A stretch of 6,422 nucleotides of DNA, taken from positions 1 to 6,422 of the forward strand of contig DZCR01000170.1 of the NCBI GenBank assembly GCA_022736495.1. The letters are read 5' to 3'. A program made the translations under genes and the position numbers. Each line of letters starts with the position of its first letter. The first letter of the stretch is position 1. The notes beneath the pieces were generated by a model. The model worked only from the letters and a program-made list of their open reading frames with translations, was not told the origin of the DNA and searched no databases. This document shows, one piece after another, positions 1 through 6,422 of the stretch. Source of the stretch: Desulfobacca acetoxidans. GTDB lineage: Bacteria > Desulfobacterota > Desulfobaccia > Desulfobaccales > 0-14-0-80-60-11.

Positions 1-54
1 ATTTTTCGCATGCCTCGATCTTGGACGAAAATCTTCATTTTGCAAGAGGCTCGT

Positions 55-75
55 GATAATGATTGAATCATTATT
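55..75. promoter_or_regulatory. Palindrome resembling a Fur box; alternatively an AT-rich terminator
   Basis: Arms GATAATGAT (55-63) and ATCATTATT (67-75) flank a TGA centre. Positions 56-63 and 67-74 are perfect reverse complements. The classical 19-bp Fur consensus is GATAATGATAATCATTATC; the left arm matches 9 of 9 and the right arm 8 of 9, but the centre is 3 nt rather than 1, so it is not a canonical site. The right arm runs into a T tract (TTTTT, A, TTTTT), so the element could also be a weak rho-independent terminator for an upstream gene on the + strand, although the stem has only one G-C pair. The sequence alone does not decide between the two. Confidence 0.35.
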
Positions 76-83
76 TTTTATTT

Positions 84-112
84 TTGTAAAAAGAATAAAC
101 ATTCATTAGTAT
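84..112 (+). promoter_or_regulatory. Weak sigma-70-like promoter candidate for the corC operon
   Basis: TTGTAA (84-89) and TAGTAT (107-112) are separated by 17 nt; each matches 4 of 6 consensus positions. An overlapping alternative -10, TATAGT at 110-115, has a poor 20-nt spacer. The candidate lies just downstream of the Fur-box-like palindrome. In AT-rich DNA such matches arise easily by chance, so this is only a suggestion. Confidence 0.2.
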
Positions 113-318
113 AGTCATATCATGGCAATTAGAAAAGAAAAAAGGTATTTTGCATAGCGACCTTTTCTGAATACTCTGGGGTTTCTTTTTGTTGCCGTGG
201 GTGGGCGTGGCGATAAAAAGTTTTGGCAGTGGAATTACTTCTCTTTGATATTTCACGGAAATACTGAGCGCGTTTTGAACAAAAACACTTTTGCGAAGAG
301 ACTGGTGGCAGGAACACT

Positions 319-1194
319 ATGACAAAGGAAAAAGCATCCGCACAATCAGACACGGGAGAACAAAAGGGGGTTTTTCAGCGGCTGGCCGCCTTGTTGCCGG
401 GACGCGCTCCAGGCACCACGGAATCCCTGGAACAGGAGATTCAGGAGCTGCTTGAGGAGGGAGAAGAACAGGGGCTGATTACCAGTATGGAAGAGAAAAT
501 GATCAACTCCATCTTCGATTTTCGTGATACCATGGCAGGCGAGATCATGACCCCGGCAGTCGAGATCGAGGCGGCGGAAGAGTCCACTTCACTTGCCGAT
601 CTGGTGGAATTCTTCATCAACAAGGGTTTTACCCGGGTGCCGGTCTATCGGGAGAGCTTTGACCGGATGGTTGGTATCCTTCATGTCAAGAATCTTTTGA
701 AGAGCTTCACCCCGGCAGGCAAGGATATCCCGCTCGCCGAACTTTTGAATCCTCCATATTTTATTGATGAAAAAACATTGATCGTTGACCTCCTGGTGCA
801 GTTTCAAAAACGCAAGATCCATATGGCCCTGGTCAATGATGAATTTGGATCTGTTCGCGGCCTGGTCACCCTGGAGGATGTCCTGGAAGAGATCGTCGGC
901 GAGATTGATGATGAATATGATGTTGATGAACAGGATGCGATAGAGGAGGTTGGCCAGGAAACCGTTCTCGTGCAGGCCCGGGTCGATATTGAAGAGGTTG
1001 AGGAACGATTTGGGATAGAGATGCCTGAGGGGCCTTACGAATCCGTTGGCGGGCTGGTGGTGCATCTGCTTGGGCGGCTGGCGGTGGTTGGAGATCAGGT
1101 TGATGTCGGGGGCTTGCGTTTTCTGGTCCAGACCGCGAGCCGAAGGCACATCAAGGTGGTGCGTATCACCCGGTTGACTGATGCGGAGGCTTAA
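319..1194 (+). CDS. corC: CorC/HlyC-family CBS-domain protein (YbeX-like)
   Basis: This 291-residue protein matches E. coli CorC/YbeX (292 aa) in length and layout. The N-terminus is charged and predicted soluble, with no DUF21 membrane domain, so it is the short CorC form and not the membrane-anchored CorB/YfjD-type. A CBS pair spans roughly residues 75-195: the first repeat starts at IMTP (76-79) and includes FTRVPVY (104-110), and the second includes VNDEFGSVRGLVTLED (172-187). An acidic linker (about 195-210) leads to a C-terminal CorC_HlyC transporter-associated domain (about 218-286, with YESVGGLV at 240-247). The ATG at 319 has AGGA at 310-313, 5 nt upstream. Family members have been linked to Mg2+/Co2+ efflux and, for YbeX, to ribosome and RNA metabolism; the exact role here is not shown. 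It overlaps lnt, the classical partner gene. Confidence 0.93.
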   Translation: MTKEKASAQSDTGEQKGVFQRLAALLPGRAPGTTESLEQEIQELLEEGEEQGLITSMEEKMINSIFDFRDTMAGEIMTPAVEIEAAEESTSLADLVEFFINKGFTRVPVYRESFDRMVGILHVKNLLKSFTPAGKDIPLAELLNPPYFIDEKTLIVDLLVQFQKRKIHMALVNDEFGSVRGLVTLEDVLEEIVGEIDDEYDVDEQDAIEEVGQETVLVQARVDIEEVEERFGIEMPEGPYESVGGLVVHLLGRLAVVGDQVDVGGLRFLVQTASRRHIKVVRITRLTDAEA

Positions 1195-2809
1195 TTTCCA
1201 GACAGTCAGCGCCACAACCCTTGGGCTGAATAAGATGGTGTTGTCGTCGCTTGCCACCGCCGGTCTGCTCTGGTTGGCTTTTCCTGGCGGGGGCGGGATG
1301 TGGCCTCTTCTTTTTATCGCCCTGACGCCCTTGCTGTTGGCCTGTTTTGGAGCGGGAACATCTAAGCAGGCATGGGTTTGCGGTCTTCTGGCCGGTCTGT
1401 TTCATTTTCTGGCCCTGCTTTATTGGCTTGTCACTGTTCTGGGACATTATGGCGGCCTGCCGCTCTATTTTTCTGTTCCGGCCTTCCTGTTGCTTGCCCT
1501 TTATATGAGCCTGTACCCAGGGATTTTTGCGCTGGTCGCCCGCCTGTTTGTGATTCGGTTCCCGGCAACGCTTGCTCTGTGGCTTATTCCCGCCCTCTGG
1601 GTGGCCCTCGATTGGGGCCGCGCTGTCCTGTTCTCTGGATTTCCCTGGATGGATCCCGGGTATGCGCTGGCCAATGTGCCGTGGCTGATCCAGTCGGCTG
1701 ATCTCTGGGGCCATTATGGTCTGAGCTATGTCCTGGTGTTGATCAATACCCTGGTGGCCATGATGTGTATGGCCGAGACGAAAAAAGAGGGTCGGGCATC
1801 CCTGATTGTGCCGGTGATTGTGCTCTGCGCCGGTGTTGCCCTGTATTCATCCTGGCGCTGGCAGCAGATAGGACACGAGATGCGGGTCGGGGCAACCATG
1901 CGGATTGGCGTGGTTCAGGGCAATATCTCTCAGGACTTGAAATGGTCGCCGGGGGTGCAGCAGGAGACTTTGGCCAATTATATTGGCAAGAGTCGGGGGC
2001 TGATTGACCATACGGTCGAACAGGATCGCCCCCTGCTCGTGGTCTGGCCGGAGACCGCCCTGCCGTTTTATCCGGGCGCCAATCCTTTAATGAAGTCGGT
2101 GCGTGACCTGACAGTTGAGGGAAAGATCTCCCTACTTACCGGGGCCCCCTGGGTTGATCGGGGCAGTGGGAGTGGCGATACGACAGGGGATGGCCAGGAG
2201 GCGGTACGTTATTACAACCGCGCCCTCCTCTTGAATACGGCGGGTCAGATCACTGATAGTTATTCCAAGAGCCATCTGGTACCGTTTGGTGAATATGTGC
2301 CCCTGAAAAAAGCGCTGCCCTTCTTGGCCCCGCTGGTGGAGGCCGCTGGAGACTTCAGTCCGGGAACGGTCTCGCACCCCTTGGCTTGTCAACAGGCCAG
2401 GCTTGGGGTCTTGATCTGTTTTGAATCGATCTTTCCCGATATTGCCCGCAACTGGGTGGGGATCAAGGCCAACCTCCTCGTCAACCTGACCAATGACGCC
2501 TGGTATGGTCGGTCGAGCGCCCCCCATCACAGTCTGGCCATGACCGTGTTGCGATCGGTTGAGACCAGGCGGAGTATGGTGCGGTCGGCCAATACCGGAT
2601 TCTCGGGATTTATTGATCCCCGTGGTCAGGTGCGGAAGCTGTCCCCGCTGTTTGAGCCCTGGGCTGCGAGTGAGAATGTTGTTCTCATGGAGGATGTGAC
2701 CTGGTTTGTGCGCGGGGGGTATCTCTTTGCCCCCTGCTGTCTGGGGGCCGCTCTTTTCGCCTTGACCTGGATTATTTTGCGTAACCCTCGTTCGAGAAGA
2801 ATTTTGTGA
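1181..2809 (+). CDS. lnt: Apolipoprotein N-acyltransferase
   Basis: Lnt transfers an acyl chain from phospholipid to the N-terminal cysteine of apolipoproteins at the periplasmic face of the inner membrane, the last step of lipoprotein maturation. The 542-residue product has several hydrophobic segments in its first 225 residues, then a nitrilase-like domain starting near MRIGVVQGNISQ (240-251), and a final membrane helix around 512-533. The catalytic triad is visible: E291 in VVWPETALP, K363 in YSKSHLVPFGE and C413 in LICFESIF; E371 of the PFGE motif is also present. The start is uncertain: ATG 1181 overlaps the corC stop by 14 nt, and an in-frame ATG at 1235 would remove 18 polar residues. 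Neither has a clear Shine-Dalgarno sequence, which fits translational coupling to corC. The corC-lnt order is conserved in many Gram-negative bacteria. Confidence 0.96.
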   Translation: MRRLNFQTVSATTLGLNKMVLSSLATAGLLWLAFPGGGGMWPLLFIALTPLLLACFGAGTSKQAWVCGLLAGLFHFLALLYWLVTVLGHYGGLPLYFSVPAFLLLALYMSLYPGIFALVARLFVIRFPATLALWLIPALWVALDWGRAVLFSGFPWMDPGYALANVPWLIQSADLWGHYGLSYVLVLINTLVAMMCMAETKKEGRASLIVPVIVLCAGVALYSSWRWQQIGHEMRVGATMRIGVVQGNISQDLKWSPGVQQETLANYIGKSRGLIDHTVEQDRPLLVVWPETALPFYPGANPLMKSVRDLTVEGKISLLTGAPWVDRGSGSGDTTGDGQEAVRYYNRALLLNTAGQITDSYSKSHLVPFGEYVPLKKALPFLAPLVEAAGDFSPGTVSHPLACQQARLGVLICFESIFPDIARNWVGIKANLLVNLTNDAWYGRSSAPHHSLAMTVLRSVETRRSMVRSANTGFSGFIDPRGQVRKLSPLFEPWAASENVVLMEDVTWFVRGGYLFAPCCLGAALFALTWIILRNPRSRRIL

Positions 2810-2840
2810 TCAAGACGGGATAATTATATTTTTTTCATAG

Positions 2841-2844
2841 GGAG
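2841..2844 (+). promoter_or_regulatory. Shine-Dalgarno sequence of prfB
   Basis: GGAG, within AGGGAG at 2839-2844, precedes two adjacent in-frame ATG codons. It is 2 nt from the ATG at 2847 and 5 nt from the ATG at 2850, so the second is the better-spaced start. The choice changes the protein by one residue only. Confidence 0.6.
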
Positions 2845-2849
2845 TGATG

Positions 2850-3960
2850 ATGTCAATAGAAACAGGCGCCGCTATATCCAAACAAAGGCTTCAGGAGTTG
2901 AAGGGAAGAATGCTGGCCTTGAAGGAGCATCTTTGACTTGGATCACAAGAAAGATGATCTGGAGCGGTTGGAGCAGCAGACCCTGGCCCCGAATTTCTGG
3001 AATGACGCGGAACGAGCCAAGAAGGTCCAGAAAGAGCATGGTTTCCTGCAGGAGATCATAAAAGGATGGGAATCCAAGTGGGAAGAGCTGGAAGAGCTGG
3101 AGATGCTCCTGGAGCTGGCGACGGAGGAGAATGACTCGGTCATGGAGAATGAGGTCGCCGCCAGTATCGAGCCCCTGCAGGAACAGATCACCCTCGCTGA
3201 GGTGGAGTGTATGCTCAGCGGCGACCATGACGCCAATAACGCGATCATGGATATTCACGCCGGCGCTGGCGGCACCGAGGCCCAGGACTGGGTGAGCATT
3301 CTCATGCGCATGTACCTGCGCTGGGCCGAGTTGAAGGGTTTCAAGGCGGATATCCTTGATTATCAGCCTGGTGATGAGGCGGGGGTCAAGAGTGTGGTTA
3401 TCATGGTCACCGGTCACAATGCCTATGGCTATCTGCGTTCAGAAGTCGGAATCCATCGTCTGGTGCGGATTTCGCCCTTTGACGCCAGTGGCCGGCGTCA
3501 TACCTCCTTTTCTTCGGTCATGGTCATGCCTGAGCTTGATGATACCATCGAGGTGGACATCATCGATAAAGACCTGCGGATTGATACCTATCGGGCCAGC
3601 GGCTCCGGAGGGCAGCATATCAACAAGACCGATTCGGCCATTCGGATTACCCATCTGCCCACCGGTATTGTCGTGCAGTGCCAGAATGAACGCTCCCAGC
3701 ATCGCAACAAGGATATGGCCATGAAAATGTTGGCCTCCCGCCTTTATGAACTGGGCCGAGAGAAACAGGCCGAGGCAAAGGAAGATCTGCATGGCGACAA
3801 AAAAGGAATCTCCTGGGGCAGTCAGATCCGCTCCTATGTCCTCCAACCCTACCGCTTGATCAAGGATCATCGTACAGATTTTGAGGTCGGCAATGTGGAC
3901 GCGGTGCTGGACGGGAATTTGGACCCTTTTATCAAGGCCTATCTTCTGTGGGAAAAATGA
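2850..3960 (+). CDS. prfB: Peptide chain release factor 2, with programmed +1 frameshift
   Basis: RF2 recognises UGA and UAA stop codons and triggers peptide release. The gene is read in two frames: 28 codons from ATG 2850 to CTT 2931-2933, then an in-frame TGA (2934-2936) bypassed by a +1 shift, continuing with GAC at 2935. The joined product is about 369 aa, against 365 in E. coli. The anticodon-like SPF tripeptide is at about residues 208-210 (3472-3480), giving UGA/UAA specificity, and the catalytic GGQ is at about 253-255 (3607-3615) in YRASGSGGQHINKT. The residue matching position 246 of E. coli RF2 is alanine, the usual form, not the threonine of strain K-12. The N-terminal third is helical and rich in charged residues, as is normal. 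It follows lnt by about 40 nt with no terminator between. Its TGA stop overlaps an ATG (TGATG) that should couple the next gene. Confidence 0.97.
2922..2937 (+). promoter_or_regulatory. prfB programmed +1 frameshift element
   Basis: AAGGAG (2922-2927), a 3-nt spacer CAT, then CTT TGA C (2931-2937). This has the same layout as E. coli prfB (AGGGGG, TAT, CTT TGA C): an internal Shine-Dalgarno-like sequence 3 nt before the slippery CTT and a poor-context UGA stop. Low RF2 makes ribosomes pause at UGA and slip forward one base, so RF2 autoregulates its own synthesis. The mechanism is established for the family; its operation here is inferred from the identical arrangement. Confidence 0.95.
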
Positions 3961-4028
3961 TGGCGTCGCGCAAAGGCTCTGCCACCTTCCCGATCGTTAC
4001 TGGTATCATCGACAACAGGCATCCGTGA
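3960..4028 (+). other. Coupled start and short out-of-frame leader of the Fe-S protein gene
   Basis: The ATG at 3960 overlaps the prfB stop in TGATG, a typical coupling junction. Its frame runs 22 codons (MASRKGSATF to DNRHP) and stops at TGA 4026-4028. These codons are mostly G- or C-ending, like the surrounding genes (about 15 of 21), whereas the Fe-S protein frame over the same bases uses rarer codons such as CGA, TTA, GTA and TCA. Near its end the +1 frame reads IREFVNSCAKCGAC, which looks like a natural approach to the first cluster. I infer that this is the true N-terminus of the downstream protein, separated from it by a one-base frame difference located roughly between 4005 and 4028. 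Confidence 0.5.
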
Positions 4029-4040
4029 ATTCGTGAATTC
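4025..4040 (+). repeat. 8-bp tandem direct repeat GTGAATTC x2
   Basis: GTGAATTC occurs at 4025-4032 and again immediately at 4033-4040. It covers the stop codon of the short leader frame and the only GTG usable as a start for the Fe-S protein. A change of one copy would shift the reading frame. Confidence 0.9.
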
Positions 4041-5265
4041 CTGCGCGAAATGTGGGGCCTGTTCCGTGGTCTGCCCGGTCTATCGGGTCACGGGAAACGA
4101 GGCTCATACGGCTCGGGGTAAGCTGCATCTGACCCGGGTTCCCGGGCTCTCCGGCCAGGGTGAGGTGTTTGAGGAAATCTTTTCCAAGTGCCTGCTCTGC
4201 GGGGCCTGTTCCTCTGTGTGTCCGCGAGGTATTGATGTCTGTCGGGAGGTGGTGGCTGCCCGGGCAGCCTTTCCGGCAGTCTATGGCGGGCACGGCTATG
4301 AGAAGTATCTGGCCCGCAAGGCGCTGGCCCATCCTGAGACCCTGGCTGCCTTGCGGGTGTTGGGCCGGGCCGGCGCCCTGTTGCTGACACGGTATCTGCC
4401 GGAAGATAGCGGGTTGAGATTGCGTCTGGCCCTGTTCCAACAGGATGTGGGGGTGAAGGGAACAGCAGCGGTGGCCGGGAGCCTGCAAACCGGACTGGGC
4501 CGGAAATCCGCGCCGCCGGAAGCGCTGAGCTTTTTCCCCGGTTGCACGGCTCGCTATCTCTTCCCTGCAATCGCCACTGCCTCGGCTTCTCTTGCCGCAG
4601 GTCTTGCTCACACCCTGCTTGTCCCGGATGCCCTCTCCTGTTGTGGTCTGGCAGCCCTGTCGGCGGGAGATCGACGGGAGGCCAGGCGGTGCGCCCGCGA
4701 GAATCTGGCGGCACTCGATCAGAGCAAAGGCCCGATCCTGGTCTCGTGCGCCTCTTGTTATGCCCATCTGTGCCGATACCCAGAGCTTTTGGTTGATGAT
4801 CCGGTGTGGCGGAATAAGGCGGAGGGAATGGTATCCCGGTTGGTGGAGTTCAGTCGGTTTTTTGCCCGGCAACAGATGCCGGGTTTGTCGCGCCAGCCAA
4901 GCGGCCGAGAAAGAGTGCGGGTCTATTATCATGACCCCTGTCATTTTCGCTATGGGTTGAAGACCACGCCCATCATCGAAGAACCGCGTCAACTACTGGC
5001 GCGCTTTCCTGACCTGGAGCTGCTCGAACTTCCCGGCGGCCCCGAATGCTGCGGGCAGGGCGGCCTTTTCCATATCGGCGCCCCTGAGGTCGCGGCGGTT
5101 ATTCGTGACCGGCTGGCGGCGAAAGTCCTGGCCTTGACCCCCGATGTGATTACCAGCAGTTGCTCCGGTTGTCTTATGCAGTGGCGGCAGGCGATAGCTG
5201 TCGCGGGCGCGGGGAGCAGGGTGCAGGTCCTCCATCTTGCGGAATTGCTTGACTCGTTGGGATAA
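4033..5265 (+). CDS. GlcF-like (Fe-S)-binding protein with two 4Fe-4S motifs and two CCG domains; 5' end uncertain
   Basis: From GTG 4033 the product has 410 residues. Two ferredoxin-type motifs are visible: C4, C7, C10, C14-P and C53, C56, C59, C63-P, each CxxCxxCxxxCP. Two CCG (cysteine-rich) domains follow: C171, C203-C204-G205, C239 and C242; then C303, C339-C340-G341, C377 and C380. This order is that of the glycolate oxidase iron-sulfur subunit GlcF and related LutA/heterodisulfide-reductase-like electron carriers, which normally serve an FAD-linked 2-hydroxyacid dehydrogenase (GlcD). No such partner is in the window, so the substrate is unknown. The GTG start leaves only three residues before the first cysteine and lacks a well-placed Shine-Dalgarno, which is unusual for the family. 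Adding the coupled leader from 3960, with one base skipped, would give about 434 residues. See the finding on the frame break. Confidence 0.85.
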   Translation: MNSCAKCGACSVVCPVYRVTGNEAHTARGKLHLTRVPGLSGQGEVFEEIFSKCLLCGACSSVCPRGIDVCREVVAARAAFPAVYGGHGYEKYLARKALAHPETLAALRVLGRAGALLLTRYLPEDSGLRLRLALFQQDVGVKGTAAVAGSLQTGLGRKSAPPEALSFFPGCTARYLFPAIATASASLAAGLAHTLLVPDALSCCGLAALSAGDRREARRCARENLAALDQSKGPILVSCASCYAHLCRYPELLVDDPVWRNKAEGMVSRLVEFSRFFARQQMPGLSRQPSGRERVRVYYHDPCHFRYGLKTTPIIEEPRQLLARFPDLELLELPGGPECCGQGGLFHIGAPEVAAVIRDRLAAKVLALTPDVITSSCSGCLMQWRQAIAVAGAGSRVQVLHLAELLDSLG

Positions 5266-5388
5266 GAGGCGGGCCATCTTTCCCTTCAGCCTTCTTTCCT
5301 TCTTGCACGAACAGGGCGGGATGTGTAAAGAGAGGGGTGGAAAAAGAGGGTGAATTCCGTTGTTTCCTTGGCTTGAAAGAGACGTGTT

Positions 5389-6422
5389 ATGGCTTATACA
5401 CCAGTTGTCGGGATTTCGATTCGCTACCAGTTGGAGGATCGGGAAGAGGAAATTTTGTCTCCCTTTGCGACGTTGAATAAAAACTCGCTGGGGCGCAGGT
5501 TTGAAGAAGAGGACGATGGTTGCGATATTCGGATGTCCTTTCAGCGCGACCGGGATCGTATTACCCATGCCAAGACCTTCCGGCGCTTGAAACACAAGAC
5601 CCAGGTTTTTCTGGCCCCGGCGGGTGATCATTATCGAACCCGTTTGACCCATGTCCTGGAGGTCTCGCAGATTGCCCGCACGATTGCCGCCGCCCTCTGC
5701 CTGAACGAGGCCCTGACCGAGGCCATCGCCCTGGGCCATGATCTCGGCCATACCCCTTTTGGTCATGCCGGGGAGGCGACTTTGAACGAGTTGCATCCGG
5801 GCGGGTTTCGCCATTATGTACACAGTCTGCGGGTGGTTGATTTTTTAGAGAATCGAGGGCAGGGCTTGAATCTCACCTTTGAGGTCAGAAATGGAATCGT
5901 CAAGCATTCCAAGGGGCGCAACGACATTCTGCCGGACAATACCTCCGAGCTTCCGGCGACTATGGAGGGGCAGGTGGTGCGGGTGGCTGATATTGTCGCT
6001 TATGTGAATCATGACATGGACGACGCCCTGCGGGCCGGTATCCTGTCCGAGCATGATCTTCCGGCCGAGATCAAGGCGGTGGTTGGTAATCGTCACTCCA
6101 AGCGAACAGGGGCCATGGTGCGGGATCTGATTGTTGAGACTTTGGCGGCAGGCGATGGCCGGTTGCATTTCAGCCCGAAAATGCTCAAGGCGATCACCGA
6201 TCTGCGGGGTTTCCTTTATGAAAAGGTGTATCGCTACTACAAAGTCCACAATGAATTCGAGAAGGCGCAGCGGGTGATCCGTGACCTTTATTATTATTTT
6301 CTGGAACATGGCTTGATGGAGCGCAACGGGGTCTCTTGGGGATTTAAGGCCAAAAAAGAGGTCTGGGCCAATGAAAAGATAGCGCACCGGATGGTTTGTG
6401 ATTTTATCGCCGGGATGACTGA
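5389..6422 (+). CDS. dgt: Deoxyguanosinetriphosphate triphosphohydrolase-like protein (HD domain), 3' end outside window
   Basis: The frame is open from ATG 5389 to the window edge (344 complete codons plus two bases), so the stop is not seen. It belongs to the dGTPase-like HD-domain hydrolases, which convert dNTPs to deoxynucleoside and triphosphate. Family motifs are clear: FQRDRDRI (51-58), FRRLKHKTQV (64-73), HYRTRLTHVLEVSQIAR (81-97) with metal ligand H88, GHDLGHTPFGHAGE (116-129) with H117-D118 and the conserved H121 and H126, and D201 in VADIVAYVNHDMDDA. The final IAGMT is typical of the end of this family, so probably only a few tens of residues at most are missing. The class usually called dGTPase-like is shorter than E. 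coli Dgt, so true dGTP preference is not certain. A 123-nt gap without a terminator precedes it; a GAAAGAG stretch at 5375-5381 is a modest ribosome binding site. Confidence 0.93.
   Translation, partial: MAYTPVVGISIRYQLEDREEEILSPFATLNKNSLGRRFEEEDDGCDIRMSFQRDRDRITHAKTFRRLKHKTQVFLAPAGDHYRTRLTHVLEVSQIARTIAAALCLNEALTEAIALGHDLGHTPFGHAGEATLNELHPGGFRHYVHSLRVVDFLENRGQGLNLTFEVRNGIVKHSKGRNDILPDNTSELPATMEGQVVRVADIVAYVNHDMDDALRAGILSEHDLPAEIKAVVGNRHSKRTGAMVRDLIVETLAAGDGRLHFSPKMLKAITDLRGFLYEKVYRYYKVHNEFEKAQRVIRDLYYYFLEHGLMERNGVSWGFKAKKEVWANEKIAHRMVCDFIAGMT

Larger units (their letters stand above)
1..318. other. AT-rich non-coding region upstream of corC
   Basis: This stretch is clearly richer in A and T than the genes that follow, with runs of T and A around 70-95 and 130-150. 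Short open frames on both strands have no recognisable domain and no codon bias like the neighbouring genes, so I do not call a gene. A frame open from position 1 to a TGA at 64-66 could be the last 21 codons of an upstream gene, but it is too short to judge. The region holds a strong palindrome at 55-75 and a weak promoter candidate at 84-112. The remaining 200 nt before corC show no obvious terminator, riboswitch or repeat; they would be an unusually long 5' leader if transcription starts near 120. Confidence 0.6.

Noticed and set aside
1..66. Tail of an upstream coding region ending at TGA 64-66
   Set aside because: Only 21 codons, without the GC-rich third positions of the other genes, and the stop falls inside the palindrome. 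It cannot be told from chance.
224..238. Possible sigma-54 promoter (TGGCAG, 5 nt, TTAC)
   Set aside because: The essential GC of the -12 element is replaced by AC and the -24 element is imperfect, so the match is not convincing.
589..1257. 222-codon minus-strand open frame opposite corC
   Set aside because: It is the antisense shadow of a gene with clear domain content. Its translation shows no recognisable domain. The other long minus-strand frames opposite lnt, prfB, the Fe-S gene and dgt are rejected for the same reason.
2804..2830. Promoter candidate TTGTGA, 15 nt, TATATT before prfB
   Set aside because: The -10 is good but the spacer is too short and the -35 is weak. Co-transcription with lnt is the simpler reading.
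4025..4040. Copy-number change of GTGAATTC as the cause of the Fe-S frame break or as a phase-variation switch from ATG 3960
   Set aside because: The TGA at 4026-4028 stays in the frame of ATG 3960 whether there are one, two or three copies. Removing one copy joins the Fe-S frame to an upstream frame that has no start codon at the prfB junction. The repeat alone does not repair the gene.
4865..4883. Perfect 7-bp hairpin (CCCGGCA, 5-nt loop, TGCCGGG) followed by TTT
   Set aside because: It lies inside the Fe-S coding region, in the linker between the two CCG domains, and has only three T residues after it, so it is unlikely to be a terminator.
5303..5331. Promoter candidate TTGCAC, 17 nt, TAAAGA before dgt
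   Set aside because: Each element matches only 3 of 6 consensus positions. The 123-nt gap allows an independent promoter, but this one is not supported.
5350..5376. Short GTG-initiated frame of 8 codons before dgt as a leader peptide
   Set aside because: It is too short, without a regulatory codon pattern or attenuator hairpins.

Overview
The window is an ordinary-looking bacterial chromosomal segment with every gene on the + strand. Four genes lie head to tail with short gaps or overlaps: a CorC/HlyC-type CBS-domain protein, apolipoprotein N-acyltransferase (lnt), peptide chain release factor 2 (prfB), and a GlcF-like iron-sulfur protein with CCG domains. After a 123-nt gap comes an HD-domain dGTPase-like gene that runs off the right edge. 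Lnt implies a Gram-negative envelope. The moderately GC-rich coding sequence and the GlcF-type Fe-S protein beside corC-lnt-prfB suggest an anaerobic Desulfobacterota (former Deltaproteobacteria, Desulfobulbales-like). That placement is inference from gene content and general memory of such genomes, not from a search.

Layout. Positions 1-318 are AT-rich and hold no convincing gene. They contain a palindrome at 55-75 whose arms match a Fur box except for a 3-nt centre, and which is also terminator-like. corC (319-1194) overlaps lnt (from 1181). prfB begins about 40 nt after lnt and carries the classical programmed +1 frameshift (AAGGAG, 3 nt, CTT TGA C), so it is one protein read in two frames. 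The prfB stop codon overlaps an ATG (TGATG, 3958-3962), which should couple translation of the next gene. However, that ATG opens a frame that ends at 4026-4028, while the Fe-S protein is in the +1 frame and has no ATG, GTG or TTG until 4033, just before its first cluster cysteine. This broken or recoded 5' end is the main anomaly in the window.

How the genes fit together. corC-lnt is a conserved pair (ybeX-lnt in E. coli). Lnt completes lipoprotein maturation in the inner membrane, RF2 ends translation at UGA and UAA, the GlcF-like protein probably passes electrons from a flavin-dependent 2-hydroxyacid dehydrogenase whose gene is not in view, and the dGTPase-like enzyme acts on dNTPs. They share transcription more than a pathway. 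I found no mobile element, CRISPR array, tRNA or rRNA, and no convincing previously undescribed multi-gene system.
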